A DNA stretch of 64,000 bases from Phoronis australis (GCA_002633005.1 NMRA01000178.1:668197-732196), one strand, 5' to 3'; positions 44,227 through 58,021 are shown, numbered from the stretch's first letter. A program made the numbers and translations. The notes: generated from the sequence alone by a model not told the origin.

Positions 44227-44399
44227 AGTCTAACTGTTTCTCGGCTTCTACGAAAAACCAGCTTCTAATAGAAATCTAGCTTTTGTTACAAACTTTAGAG
44301 TATTTGGTGAAGTGATACAAGTGGAAGACAATATCCTCAAGTTATTCACGGTCAGGTATAGATCTCCCTTCAAATACGAAAGCAGGCTTTAACATTCCA

Positions 44400-45385
44400 T
44401 TGGAAAAACTCAATGTGGTAACTGAACGAGTCTGGCGTCGTCTCTGTAACTAAACAAAAGTTTGCCAAATTTCATCATGATGAAAATAAATCAAGGAACT
44501 CTTAAGATATAGAGACAAACGTAAAACACAATTAACACAAGGGACACAGCTGTAGTCCGATTGGTCTGAACTTCATCGTCGAACACCCTTCAAAGGTTAA
44601 TGAAATACAGCCGGAGATGCAAAAAAAACAAAATTGCTTGTACACGGGGGGCCAGAATAGTCGAAAACATCCCCAACCAACGTCAGCCGAGGTGTTCGCA
44701 TCAGAAACACGTAACCGTCAATTTAATTATTGTCCTTTGAGTGGTTTGGCAACCAGAGTGGCAGACTTCAAAAGCCTTCCTCGAAAAAAAATTGAAATGG
44801 CCACCAAATGGTGCAGAAAACATCGAATCTCCTCCCGGCGAAAACAGTGGGAAGACGTTGTCGTCTCCTTAATAGAAACCTAGTGCCGAATTTCATGACC
44901 GAAATCTGAGGATACAGAGGGAAACGTAAAAAAATTATCTCGAGGGGGCATAGTGGTATGCAGTGGATTAGTTCGACATTTCGACGTAGGCCTACGGTCC
45001 GTCCTCGCGCGGCTCCATGCCGACATGATGCATCTTTCAAATTTTAGTAAGTCCGGGGCTAGGATATTCGATTGCAGACTCAAAAAAAATCACTGCTAGG
45101 AGGTACCGAACACGGTAGAAGGACCCCGGGTTCCGAAACTCTTTACTCGTGGCCGTTTCATCAGTAATACAGATAAGGATGAAGGACGCACTCGCCGGCA
45201 AATAAGGCCGCTGAAAAATTAATGGCCACAACTAAAGACGTGGTGCAAAAATCCGAAATCTATCACTCAAAAATGGGAAGGCGTTGTCGTCCCCTTAGTA
45301 GCAAGTACCTTTTTTGTCGAATTTCAGAAAATAATATTAATGAAATTTGAAAAAATGAAACGGCAAACGTAAAAACTTGAACTTG
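44400..45385. repeat. Diverged tandem repeat, period roughly 400-440 bp
   Basis: Three blocks share a signature: a gtcgtct-type stretch, then (g)ccaaatttcat or cgaatttca, then a gagacaaacgtaaaa-type end. The ends lie near 44.53, 44.93 and 45.38 kb. Copies are well diverged. Frames crossing it are unlikely to be genes. Confidence 0.5.
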
Positions 45386-45622
45386 ACGAGAGCAGGCCAA
45401 GTCTCAATAAGAAGCATTGTGATTTATAGCATGAGCCAACCAAACCCGGAGTGGAAGTTCACGTTCAGCCATGATGCTGTTTGCACTTTCACAACAGAAA
45501 ACTGACGACTTAAGCTGGGATGTGCACAATGATCAAAGAAGGGCCCGGGGACCGTGTTACGGCTACCACTGGGTCTACTCACACGAAGAACTAAACAGGT
45601 TATAAGCTCGTCACTAGGGGGC

Positions 45623-45686
45623 GTTGTTGCGCAACTACCATCGTGCAGCATCATGGGATTGATTTGTCGTCAAAACAATATGGCGG
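45623..45686 (+). promoter_or_regulatory. Candidate promoter: palindrome and YY1-like site
   Basis: A perfect palindrome, gttgcgcaac, at 45626-45635 resembles two facing RFX half-sites but is not a full X-box. Forty bases on, AATATGGCGG at 45677-45686 fits the YY1 initiator-type consensus AANATGGCGG. The next recognisable coding DNA on this strand is the CEP126-like gene about 0.9 kb away. Assignment to that gene is inference. Confidence 0.3.
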
Positions 45687-45997
45687 ACGTCTAGAAATTC
45701 CAGAGGAGAGATTCGGGCCATGTCACGAATATTTTTTCAAGGAGTCCAAGACCTGTCTCGCCAAAAATGAAGATTCTTAGATGTTTTTTAAATAGGTAGT
45801 GAAGATGTCTGGCGGTTATTCGTATCCTTTATGATCCTGGAGCTCTTCTTATACCAAAGATGTGAATGCCTGCCAGTTTCCATCCTGCTAGAGATTCTTA
45901 ACTTAACGTCACTTTATTACTAGTTAGGAGTGGGCAGTACATCTTCTTGTCTCAACCACTGTAGGTCAGTTAGCTCAGAGTTATATTTTGTAGTCAG

Positions 45998-46072
45998 AGG
46001 GCCCAGAGCTATATATAGCCAGTGTGCCGAGAGCTGTATATAGCCAGTGAGACCAGAGCTGTAAAAGCTTTA
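45998..46072. repeat. Short tandem repeat, unit about 27 bp
   Basis: About two and a half copies of ccagagctatatatagccag with variable joins. Confidence 0.7.
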
Positions 46073-46615
46073 AATTATAAAGCAGGTCCGAGAGCACTTT
46101 TGTGGGGCAATTTAATTTAAAATTTTGCACTTTATTCATAGCACTGGTGTACACTTCAAAATGTAAAAACTTCCTGCCGTTAAAGTTGCACATTAATGCG
46201 TAATGTGCCAAAAATTTTGGTGAAAATTACTGTGCAACTTAAAACGGGGAGACATACTTATAATGAAGTACAAATAATTTCATTTAATCATACAAAAGTG
46301 TGTTAATTGCCAGGGGAAAGTACTCAGTTACAAAATGTTCTCGTACAGCTCAGGGCTCACTGGTTATTACACCTTAGTGTATATTATAGCAGAACACACT
46401 TGATGATTTAAATTGACAGGAACCTAGGTATAATGTAGCAAAATGTTGTGATTTTAATCAGCGGTCCTTTCACATCATCCAATGTGCATCTGACTGCAGC
46501 TTAATACATGATTATTTTGCTATGGACATATTTGCTCATTGGCAACTGATCTCTCTTGTGACGTGTGTGTCAATGTTTCATGTGTTTAAATTCCTTAATG
46601 GCCCACCAGTAACAG

Positions 46616-49600
46616 ATACCGAACATCAGACAGAGAGGTCTTTGACTATGCCACTGAACTGAGGCTACAAGAAAAACATGATGCCATTGCGAGAAACAGG
46701 AAGCTTTCTGCAGAGACAAATAAGAGACGGAAGTAAGGAATATTTTTCTGGTGTACTTGTTCATCGTTTGTTCAGATTTTCACGTAACTTAATTCTACTA
46801 ATATGAGACATTCTTTACTACAAATCAGTTGAAACTCCCTAGTATTCTAAAGTTGAAGACAACGAGGGTCGCTTTACTGAATATGTGCCACAAATGGAAC
46901 ATGAACCCTACCTGAAGAAATACCTACGTACAGGTAATCACAAGAGTTCTTCTACAAACCATGAATATACCTGCATTCAGGTAACCACAATATCCATTAA
47001 AATGTCTTTATTCAGGTAATCACAAAGGTCCTACCTGTAGAAATGTCTAAATTCAGGTAACCGTAAAGGTCCAGCCTGTAGAAATGCCAACATTCAAGTA
47101 GTCACAAGGTTCTCTTGTGACACAAATGCTGATGAATGACTTTGTGCCCTAAAGAGATACTTTTCGCCGTCCAGTGAATAACAATTTGCCCATTATTGAA
47201 TGCTTTGCTGGAGTACTTGACATCCTCAGGAATATAACTGTTGCAAGGCATTCATCAAATTATTCCCGATGATAACAGTGTGGATTCTGGTGTTACTTTT
47301 ATTGTCGTCAGCCTTGTGCTGCTTAAAATGGCCAACTTAGCCCCTAGCCATCAATGTAGAAAGTTTTAGGTCAGTCACACTCAATCTTTTCATCTGAGTT
47401 TGAGAGTGATCACAGACTGGCATGATACTGGAACAATGGTCTCGTCCAGTGGCAAGAACGCATCTGCCTTCTGTTGGCTTGGAAAGAATTAAGTTCATTG
47501 ATGCTGGAGAGTATGCATGATGAAGTGACATCATAGGCTCGTTGTTTTTGTCAGGAAATTTGCGGACTCATATGCTGAATGCTATGGGTTACGGGCTGTT
47601 ATTGTGGTACTTGAATGGACACATCATGCTTTTGTATTTCTGACCAGGATACTGGCAAATAAACGGAAAGTTGAAGCTCAGCGAGAGGAGAAACGCAGAC
47701 AGGAAATACTGTCCAAGAGAAGGGAGCAGCAGAAATTTGCCACAGAACGCTTCCAGCGAAGTCATGTGACTAAGAAGAAACAGGACATTTTCTACACTGG
47801 TAGGCATATGTTTGTTAATGGGTGGTCTGGCAAGTGCAAAGTGCCTTGGAAAAGTGAAACTGCTGTTTTTTTTTTTAAATATTTATGAGATTCGATTGGC
47901 TGATTTATAATCTCTTCTATTGCAACATTCTTGTATGGATTTGATGCAGTGGGATATTTTCCAAATATTTCTTTCCTTGTGGCCCTCATGCCATCAATTC
48001 TGCCACTGCTGTGCAATGGGATATTAAAAAGTCACACAAAAATGTCCAAAATCACAAAACTTCCATGAATGAAAGGAAAATTTGCAATTTGTACTTGTCC
48101 ACTCCCTCTTGCAGACCAGACCTTGAAGAAGAGTCGAGTGAAATTAACTCTTGTGCATTCATAATGCTAGTGTTGTGTATAGACTGTTTGCTATTAAAGG
48201 TGTATTGAGTCCTGTTTAAGTTTAATATCTCTTACCTTGGGACATCCTGTTTCACGCAGTGTTGGAGTGTCGAATGTGGTGATTTAATTTTTTGCAATCT
48301 GTCACACATAATCGAGTTTCTGTCTGTGCACGTTTTCTTAATTTGCACGGTGGTCGAGTTAAATGTTTCTAAAGAAACATTTTAGTTAGTTGATGTGCTT
48401 TTTTCGTGCTGTGTTTTAGATTCGATTCCAAGGCGTGCGGTAAATCTCGAGCCCACCCCCGCTTTAGAGGATGCCCTTCATGCTGTCAGAGGGAGTGGTC
48501 ACACACGTCAGAACAGCCAAGAATCAAACCCCTGCAACAACACAGTGGTACCAACAGACAATCCCACCAATAAGCTTTATTATCACAAGTACGGCGCATA
48601 CATTCCACAGCGGACTCCGGACAGAACCAAGCAGCATATGAAGGAGATCGCGGACAGGACTGAACTGCACTATAGAAGCCTTAGTAACCTTAGCAACAGT
48701 CGGAGTTTGTTTGAGAAGCAGTTGCAGCAATCTCAGCAACAGTTAGTGGTCCAGCATCAGCGTGCACTGGATGATCTGTCTGCTGCTGCTACACTAGGCA
48801 CTGAGGAGGAACAGTATGAAGAGTTCAAGGGGAGCAATGAGAGCTTGTGTAGTGCTGATAGCTTGGATAGTGGAAAGGATAGTGTGGAGGAGAGGCTGGT
48901 GAGTGAACCAGCTGAGACTTACAGGGCAAATGACGCGGAGCATTGTGCCGCGCGTAATGACAATGATGTCCTGTTGGAGGATGCTAATGATAGTGTGTCT
49001 GATATCTTAGAGGAGGTGACACCTAGTGTAAAGACGGGCATAAATACATCGAATACAAACGGTAATTGTAATAGTAAAATGGGAGCGTATTGTGTTAATA
49101 AACAGCAGACTACTGAGGCTGGGTTGGAGAGTAGGCAGGCTGGGTCAGCCAATGTACTCAGTAGAAGGACTCAGATGCAGAGTAATAGTGTTATGTCTGA
49201 TGGCAGCCGCTCCCAGCTGAAGACTGTTGATAACCTGGCTTTGAAGGCCGTCAATAGAGACGTGGGAGTCAAACCAACAAACAAAGCATGGTCAACGCCA
49301 CCACCAGATGTTATTCCGTCCCAAAAACTAAAAGGTACACTGAAAAAGTCTACCCCTGTGATAAACAATGCAAGAACTGTGGCAACAGCCATAACTGAGG
49401 CAAATGTTATGAACAAGCTCATCAATGGTGCAGTGGTGCCCTCTGATGATAGTCCCGGTGCTGTTGATTTTAGGTCTTCGTACACAATTAGTTCTAAATG
49501 TGAGCCGGTTGCTTCACATCACTGGACGAGCCAGGTCACATCTCTAGCCAGCCCCCTGCACAAGGTGAGCTCAGAACCAGTCATTTGTGCTCACCCAGAG

Positions 49601-52600
49601 GACAAGGATGAAGATGAGAGTTCTTCCACACAAAGTGCCCCTGAACAAGAACTTAAAGGTATACTGAAGCGGCCTCAACCAAGCGAGCGACGTACCGTGT
49701 TCACACGACAGGGTTCTATGAGTTCCCCAAACATCCGGGACAGCATTGAAGTGACCAAGGAACACCAGCACGGAAAGCCGGTTTGTTATTTTGTCGTATA
49801 ATTGTTTCCTTATTCAATTAGTTGTAGATTGTTTAGAGCATTTCTGTGAAACATGGCGGGGTTTATTTATTGTGAAAAGTAGTCTATCGTACCTATGAAT
49901 CAAACCACACATAAGTCATCTTCATTGTGGAGAACATTTAGCACACATATCCAAAATGAACGATGATCGGGCTAAATAGTTGAAAATGAAGCTGGTCAAA
50001 AGTTGGGTCAAATTGAATGCTTGTATGACCTAATTTGGTAAAATGTTTCCCTTTCTTGTTGAAGTTCATGTAACAACTAGATCTGATATACTTATTACTT
50101 CAGTGATGACATTTGGACTGTGTTCTTAATGCCAACACGAACAGTGTATCTCCTCTGCATGCTCACTGGCTCTTATCATAAGTCACATGCATGGTTAATT
50201 GTTGGCCTTGTTGCAAGGTGCAATTCTAAAAAGGCTTGTTTAATCCAACACCAGGCTAGCAACATTCATGATCACATTATCATCATATTCCAGAAATTTA
50301 TTTTGCTCATAGATCGTGAGAGTGGACATTTCAGCTTTAAGAAGGTCATATTATTAATTGGAAATTTGACTTTTTTGTGTAGGAAGTAACCCTCCGTGTC
50401 TGACATATAAATACAAATGGTCGGGAATGTAAGTGCTAGCAAAGTACTTGGTTTAAATATAATCCCACTATTCTTCTAATTCACCACACAAAGGGTTTGT
50501 CATTTACGCTCTTAATGCTCTTCAGGTGCGTCACAAGAAGTCGGTCAGGTTTGCTGACAATCATCACGAGAGGTTCATAGAGTCTGACCTTACCTTGGGA
50601 CAGATGGAGACTAAGAAACCTCCCATTGTCTCCATTCCAGCTGCTGTTCCTCGACCAACACCCCCACGGATGACAACTCAACAGACCCCTGTCGTAAATA
50701 AAAAACCACCTCGACCAGTTTCAGCAAAGGTTTTTGTTACTTATTTTTGAGACAATCTTTGTTATTCACTTGTTAATGACGTGGCTAGACATATGGAAGT
50801 TGCTTTTAATAGACAATGGAATTTTCATTCACTTAATTTCTTAAATAGTTTTAGGTTTCATATCAAACTCTATGTGCATGGCTTAGGCTTTAAGTAATGT
50901 CTAAATGCAAGTCAAATTCCTACACTGTTTATTTCTTCTCACAGGTTATTTTAGCAAAGCGATCTCTGGTCAAATTGATCAAGATCATTGCATATGTGCG
51001 GAGTCAGGTCATCCTCTGTTGTATTACAGGTAGCTACGGACACTAGAGAGGCGACATCCAGACCTGCCAGGTCGGCTAGTGCTGGCACTGTCAGGCCAGG
51101 ACCAATGTTAAAACCCAAAGCTGGGTCACCAAAGACCACACAGAGGACTGTGTATGCAGGAGAGGAGGAGGAGGCGGAGCATACAGAGGTCAAAGTTCAG
51201 CAAAATGGCAGTCAGCCTATGTACAATGATAGAGGCCTGAGGTTAGATAAGACACCAACTGACGATGAAATTAATTGGCTGTGGGAGAAAGTGAGGACGT
51301 GTCTCAATCGGTCAACATCGAGCACGTCAGGGGATGGTGACTCTCAGCCAATCCGAACTCACCCTGCGCAGGCGCATTCCAATCAAATATCTGCCAACTT
51401 CACAGATAATAGTCATCTCAATATGAATGGAACATTTCCTCGGCGACGGTTGCCTAGTGATAATGCCCACAGTAATGGTTCCTACGTCCAGAGGCGACAG
51501 GCTGCGGGTCAGGGTAATGCTGGCCAGTTACGCCCTACTCAAGGCTCTCACAGACCACAACACAGTCACCATGAGCCTATGATGTCACACAACCATGATG
51601 GTAGGTGTATTGTGTCAATACATGGCTCACTTTTCTGTTCAGTCAACTCAACATTATTTAGATGATTAAGATGAGCTCAGGCGATGACCTCAGGTGGTGA
51701 CCTCAGGTGGTGACCTAAGGTGGTGATAACCTCAGGCAGTGACCTGTGGTAATGACCTCAGAAGGTGTCCTCAGGAGATGTCACTGTTGACACTCATTAC
51801 TGTGTCATTCTGCTGTAGGACTGAGATTGATGTGTTACGTATGCTGATTATGTAAACCCAAGTCCCATGGTATGGAACAATTTACAGTAAAGCGGCTAGC
51901 CATAAATATTGCCCAACTCAGTATTTTGTGTAAGTCAGTTCCCAGCAGTTCAGGAGTATTCGAGTTAGTGGTAAATAATTTTTAACAGTCTCAACCTTTC
52001 ATAATGCATGCAGTTGAAATTCATGATTAGACTGATATTTTCTAATCTCATTACTTGTATGTTTCTACCTTGTTGTGTTACTTGCAGTCAGTGAAAGTAT
52101 GGCCGCCTTCTTGACTGCAGAGGCAATGGCACAGAAATCTGCCTCAGAGGCTGAGATCCAGCAGGCCATGGATGCTGCTCAAAACAGACAACAAGCTCAG
52201 TTAGCAGGACGACCTTCATACCATGGTATGGTGGTAGGGGACACTAGCCTGTGATAAGCTCTTGTTTGCTTACTGGGCATTCTTATTTCTTCAGGCATTC
52301 TTTGGTTGTGTCTACAATGCCGTGTTTTGTTTGAACCACACTCCTCAGTCTGCGCATGTCATGGCACAAGCTGAAAAAATGTCGCCACAAGTGGTTGAGG
52401 CTCTTCTAAGCACGGTTTTCTGCAAAAACCTGACTCGTTTTTGAAAGAAAATTTGATTGGCTAAACAGCCTAATGTGCCGTGAGAACTGTCTCTGCCATC
52501 ATAGTTTGTATTTTAATGTATTGCATGAGATGCTACAAATCTACTTTTTATCAGGTCTCTGAATGATTCTTGCTGTTTGGAATATGAATAGCACAAACTG

Positions 52601-55600
52601 CAAAGTACATATCAATAACCTATAATGATCATCACATATGGTCTTAGCTGTTGCTTAAATTGGCTTGCATATCATGAGTATGTACAAACGTGGTAACGCA
52701 CAGTAACCATCATGAACGTCATATAACTACATTATTACTTAGCTTCATTCCATACTGAGTTGTTGTCCTTTGTTGCAGTGCCATCAGCCTTGTCTATTGA
52801 AGAGCAGAGACTCATGCAGTCTTTAGATAGACTCAACGAAAGGTTACGAGGTATGTTAAACTTCAAAATCTTACTTTGGGATTGCTTGACATTCAGATTG
52901 CTTCACTTGTCGACTGCATGCCATATTTTGAATGTTTTGGCACTACATATTACATATATAAGGATTCTGCATTTGTGCTTTAAGATTTTTTTCTTCAACG
53001 TTATGTAGAATGTGTGCAGTTCACTAGACAATTATGCATTGCTTATTGTGTTTGAATACTTTTTACACGGCACAGTCATGTACTTAATAACCCACTTGCC
53101 TCAATTTCAAGTGGACAGCAAGTTCAGCATATAATAATGTGTTTTTATTATTTCAGTTACAGATATTACTTCTGGTAATCAGCCCTTGGGAACTCCATAT
53201 GTAAGTTAATATCGAAAGCCAGGTAGAGTTCAGTAATGCCAGGTTCTACTTTGGCACCTCGCTAAAAAGCAAGACTTAGTGAGATTACGACAGATATTGC
53301 CATGTAGTTCAAATGACAATACATAATTTTGGCTAGATTTTTCTAGCCTCGAGACAGCTGCTGAACTCTACCCCAGTCTCTCCCTTTGAGATGCTCATAA
53401 CTGCTTGTTTACAACCTTTTTGTTTAACATATGTTGTACTGCTGGAAACACTGCACAAGTCATGTGAGTGCATGTTGAGTCCTGGGATTTTCCTTGTTTT
53501 CCTTTACCTTGACCTTTTCTAATTGTCCGTTGTCATCTCTGGTTTGGGTGTTATGCTTGTCTGTGCATCTGACTTCTCAACAACTGGGCTGTGGTTTTTG
53601 AATTGGAATTGTTATTGAACTACGGAATACACTAACAATGTTCACTCCATGCGTTTCACTCATTGTCATTTACTCCATGGTCAACCCATTGCTTGATGTC
53701 ACCAAAATAACGATTAGTAAGGATTTTACGAACAAGACAAAGTGCTTTTATAATTATTTAAAGTTTAACATTCTTCTCAATTCATTTCCATATGAACATT
53801 TTGCCATAAATCATGCCCCAGTTGTTTCAATACTCTTATCCCGTGTCCTCACTTTATCACATTGTCTGTCTGTTTGTCTGTTTACGTCATTGTTTTGGCC
53901 ACGCAAGTCCATCATGGCAAAGGTCTGTTTAGTGGAGCCAAGTCGGCCTATCACAGTAACCGTAATAAATAATTTTATCCCCTGCTGGTAATTCTGTAGC
54001 TTGCTTTCCTAGTGATATGTTGGCCATGACAATTGTCTAAATAATTCTTAAAAATATATTTTGAATGGAAAATTTGTATCAACTGGGATACATATTTTGC
54101 CCAAAAAGTGTAGCAAAATTAATTTTTTTCTGCGTTTTAAGGATTGTGTACCTTGCTACAAAGAATGAACTTTGTTCTAGGTTTTGTTTTCTGTTCAGTG
54201 TATTGCACAGACTATTCCAACAAAAGAGCATTCCTATTGCTGTTTATTGATGTCTGGGAATTTGATGAAATAATTGCTCCACCCGTCCACCATTTTGTGT
54301 GCTAAGTAGGTGAATACCGGTAGTTGTACCCGTTTTGTAGAAGGGATCTTGGAAAGCCATAAAATCAGAGGTGCTTCATTGCTAGACATCAAATAAATCT
54401 GGTCGAGAGCTCCATGGCAGCATTGCAAATGAATGCAATTTTTGTGAGAAAGGCAAAAATTACCTGTTTTATCAGATTTTTAAATTAATAATGTTATGGA
54501 AGAATGATGCTGGAAAGAGTTGCAACCAGTCTGTTGAAGAGACCATCGTGTCAGTCCTTTGATGTTGACTTGAAAACTAATTGTCCAAGATCTGATTTGT
54601 CACTTTTAACCCCCACCAAGTAATAATTGCACTGGGGAAAGTGTCTTGCTTTCAAATTCATTGATTCAAACGTTTGCTTTAAATATTAATAACCAAGCAC
54701 CTATTAATGAACTGACTTAAATGTATTTTCACCATCTGCCATCCTCGCTGCTCTCCGTGTCACGTGCCTTGTTTCTATTGGCTCCTTTCACATGCGGCTT
54801 TACTTCTATTCGCAACAGGAGGGTGACGCTCAGTCCTTCCCCGAGGAAGACATCCGGTCGAAAGTAAGGCTTAGTGTCGTGTGCATTTAGTGCTTTTGAA
54901 ATTAACGTCCCAATCTGTGACAGTAACGGAGGTCAAATTAGAAAATTTTTGATGCTATCATTAGATGATAACAAATGTCACAGGAATAGCCTTATCATTA
55001 TCCGTTCATTTCATGGTACACATTCACCCACAGCCTGATTGTCCCAATTTTTTGTGCAGTTATATGCCAATTCTTAATTCATGTCAATACTTTTATTTTT
55101 TAAAACCTCATATCTTTTTGAATGCTCACTTCAGCTCACAAGACAAACGATTCACTTGACTTGAACTCACAAGCATACATTGTCCACAGGATGAGTTTAT
55201 TTATCCCTGTATGTGAACTACCTGTTTTGACAAACACACTCCCTTAATTTTCAAAAACCTCCCGTGAATCATTTTAATTTAAGATTTCAAATTTGTGTTT
55301 TGAACTTCAGTGTTGGCAATGGTTTATGTAATTAATGTGATTTATTCAGAACCCTGTTCCCAATGTAGATTTATTGTAAACTATATTAATTCACATTTCC
55401 TTTGGAATGTTCAATGTTTCTCCTGTGCACATGTTCATTTCAAACTAAGCTCTGATTCTGTTTAACAGACTAAATTTGTTCTATATAGAAAACTGTAATT
55501 TAGACTTGAAATACAAAATCTAAACCAGACAGCCATGAAACTTTTGTTTCTGCAGTCTTATTTAGTCATTTGGTAACTAAAGGAAAATGGAAAGTATGCA

Positions 55601-56063
55601 ATCATTAAGCAGTTTGCTTGGTATCTTCCTTTAATAAATAAGCCTCTTTTCGTGTGACATTTGAATGACATGCCAATTATTATATTTGTTAAATAGGTTA
55701 ATATACTGAAATGTATTGTTTAGTAAAAAACAAATATCTGTAGAATGATGTGTCATGCCCCCTACATTTTTATGCCTGTACCTTGATGTTGCTGTCCAAA
55801 CAAAAGTGAAATAATTTCGGATAATGATCACTCTGTAATATTCTAGAATATATTTTGAAGGTTACCAGTTCTGTTTCATCTCTTTCTGTAGGTTACCTGT
55901 TTGCATCATCTCATTTCAGAATAAAGGTCGAGTGAACATCCTTCACCAAAGAACATTGTCAGCAGAGAGTCCCAACAACAGAAGACAAAGAGCTCAGCCC
56001 GGCACCCCTGGACACCAGAGACTTGGCTCCGGCTCTATAATGAGGCCCATAAGATATCAATGA
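46616..56063 (+). CDS. CEP126: CEP126-like centrosomal protein (5' end missing)
   Basis: Ten exons join in phase: 46616-46732, 47648-47799, 48420-49780, 50526-50729, 51030-51600, 52088-52225, 52779-52850, 53157-53200, 54819-54863 and 55920-56063. From the first complete codon they give 949 codons including TGA. Exons 1-2 form a charged helix (DREVFDYATELRLQEKHDAI, then KRKVEAQREEKRRQEILSKR) ending in TERFQRSHV. RRAVNLEPTPALEDALHAV opens the large exon. That order (basic coiled coil, FQR.HV, then P.LE.AL) fits the N-terminus of CEP126, which acts at the centrosome, midbody and ciliary base. The large exon is disordered, Ser/Asn/Gln-rich. Later come KKSVRFADNHHERF, DDEINWLWEKVRTCL and a C-terminal SIMRPIRYQ. 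Two exons end at GTTT-type donors (ccg|gtttgt, aag|gtttttg). A start codon was not found; the first exon may begin six bases earlier at 46610. Family call from memory of motifs. Confidence 0.7.
46931..47115. repeat. Minisatellite, unit about 41-47 bp
   Basis: About four and a half copies, each starting caggtaa[tc]cac and most containing a cctgtagaaatg-type stretch. It lies in the first visible intron of the CEP126-like gene. Confidence 0.8.
51675..51780. repeat. Minisatellite, unit about 13 bp
   Basis: Around eight copies of gtgacctcaggtg with drift, starting within 80 bp of the exon end at 51600. Confidence 0.85.
53222..53372. mobile_element. MITE copy 4, with the clearest terminal repeats
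   Basis: Perfect 12-bp terminal inverted repeats: ggtagagttcag at the left, ctgaactctacc at the right. The core (cctcgctaaaaagcaagact, gatattgccatgtag) matches copies 1-3. It begins 22 bp after a CEP126-like exon, in the intron. Confidence 0.85.
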
Positions 56064-58021
56064 GATGATCAGTTGTGTATTTGTTAAAGCTGAAGTCAGA
56101 CTGACTTCTGCTGTGTCTTCATTATGCTGCAGAAATCATGGATGGTGTTGGAACACTGTAAACATACTTTTTTTTTAAATTGAAGTATCATATTTTGGTT
56201 TGCTTGACAACTGTAACTGTGTTCTATAGTGTCATGCAATGCACTCTAACCTTCAGATTTTGCATTACTCAGATGGTCGAGTTCAACTTTTGGGGAGGTT
56301 CACCATATATTGAGGCTTTGCAAAAGTTTGTTCCCATTTACTGTATGCGCAGGAATAGTCTTTTAAACTGCGTTAATTTTAGCAAAAAAAGAAAGAAATA
56401 CACAAAAGGTCCAATCTTAATGAAATCTACCGCATGAGGTCACAGTTTCCAAGAAAAACCTGTGGTTTTGTCATACAGTCAAATTGTGTAATAATGGACC
56501 ATCCCATTTCTTTTCTAAATCATATCTGGTACTCACAGAATGCAGTTCAAGCGAGGGAGTGTTATAATTAATGTTTGTTGAAACGCTGCATTTTGTTGTC
56601 AGGGAAGATAGTTCATATCTCAAACAGTAAAACTTCATCCTAGAGATAATTCTTTCTTCACATTGTCATTTTAAATCATAAACTAGTTTGGCTGCAGGTG
56701 TATCCGAGTCCAGTGTCTACGTACCATTGAGTCTGTGGCCTAGTTTAACAAAATGCGGAAAACATGATATAGGTAATTGAGTACATTTCCTTGGGCATGG
56801 AGATCAATCTGACAGGCGGCCATTTCCATTGTACTTTAATGAGTGAGGCTCCAGTGCAGTCTTTTCACATTCAGTTTTTGGGCTTGTTGCACTGTTTGTG
56901 TGAAGAGTTTAATTATTATATACTTTTTCATTTCACAACCCATTTGCATACATTGTACATTTACATTGATGTACATATATTAAATTCTATGGCGTTGACC
57001 CTGTGTCCAATATTATGTTTTTACCCAATTTTCCAATCACACGCAGCCTGTCAGTGACGTGACATTATAGTGTGGTTATTATATTTCTGGTCTTTGATCA
57101 TGGTCTGTTAGGTAGTTGACAGGTGTTATTGTTCAGCGTGTGCCTGACGTCTGTTAAATAGATAAATAACGCTGACTGAAGGGCATAAGATGGAAAGTTT
57201 GATGTCGAGATGTCTCACAGTAGCCCATTGAGAATTACCTAGTTCGTACATTATGTTGTGCTACTCTGGTATTGTTATTCTAGTCTCATTGAGATTACAA
57301 TCAGCATTCCATACTTGTTTAATTTCATTTGAATTTTAATAAAATGCACTGTGTTGTATGCAATGCCAAAATTCTTAATTCACATTTCTAATGTCGGTTT
57401 TAAAAATCCGTCTCCACTCAACTGTTGGAGAGTGAAAACCAGGTTATCAGTCACATCATCATCATCATGACAGCCTACAGATATTGTATGCTTGGGTGAT
57501 ATTTCAACATAGCCAAGTATAGTGCCATCTCTGGTACCTCTAATTTTGACAGGTATGTTTACTTTCTGTGTTTTCCACCTTTTTAGTACATTTATTGCCC
57601 AAAAAATAAACATGGAAAGGGTAGTCTGAGGTTGGAGGCCCCAGATCTAGACGTAACAAGAAAGTAAAACAATAAGTATTCAACATAATTATATCAAATT
57701 ACTGTAAATTTACCAGTAAAAGGGAACGGGGGAAGGACTTTCGTGCATCTTTCATAGACATGTTCAAGCCCATGCTTTTATGAAGCCTAATACAATTCAA
57801 ATATCAATGTACATATATACTCATAAAATAAACCCATATTCAAATCTTTATCTAATGCATTACACCCTGTAACAACAATTTAATTTCCAGGCGTTTTATT
57901 CCGGCAAGTGTTTGCTCCGATTCCCAAAAAGCTCTTACACAAGTGCAATAGTAGAGCATATGGTGCTTTTAAGCAAGTAAGCAATTCCACAACAAACTTT
58001 GGCCCTCGTGGAATTCCATAA
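56064..58021 (+). other. 3' untranslated region and flank of the CEP126-like gene
   Basis: No coding exon is visible. An AATAAA at 57338-57343 would give a 3' UTR of about 1.3 kb. A short catcatcatcatca run lies near 57.46 kb. DNA from about 57.6 kb on is featureless until the RNase H frame. Confidence 0.55.
57338..57343 (+). terminator. Candidate polyadenylation signal of the CEP126-like gene
   Basis: AATAAA followed within 25 bases by tgcactgtgttgtatg, a G/T-rich element. It is the clearest signal found downstream of the stop at 56063. Confidence 0.5.

Larger units (their letters stand above)
43112..46609. other. Non-coding stretch with diverged tandem repeats and candidate promoter
   Basis: The first kilobase is AT-rich and empty. 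A gcggatcc-type inverted-repeat element lies at 44.14 kb, a long-period tandem repeat at 44.4-45.4 kb, promoter-like motifs at 45.62-45.69 kb and short repeats at 46.0 kb. The 5' exons of the CEP126-like gene must lie here or be non-coding; I could not place a start codon. Confidence 0.5.

Noticed and set aside
44617-44883. 88-codon plus frame
   Set aside because: It overlaps the diverged long-period tandem repeat, so the open frame is better explained by the repeat.
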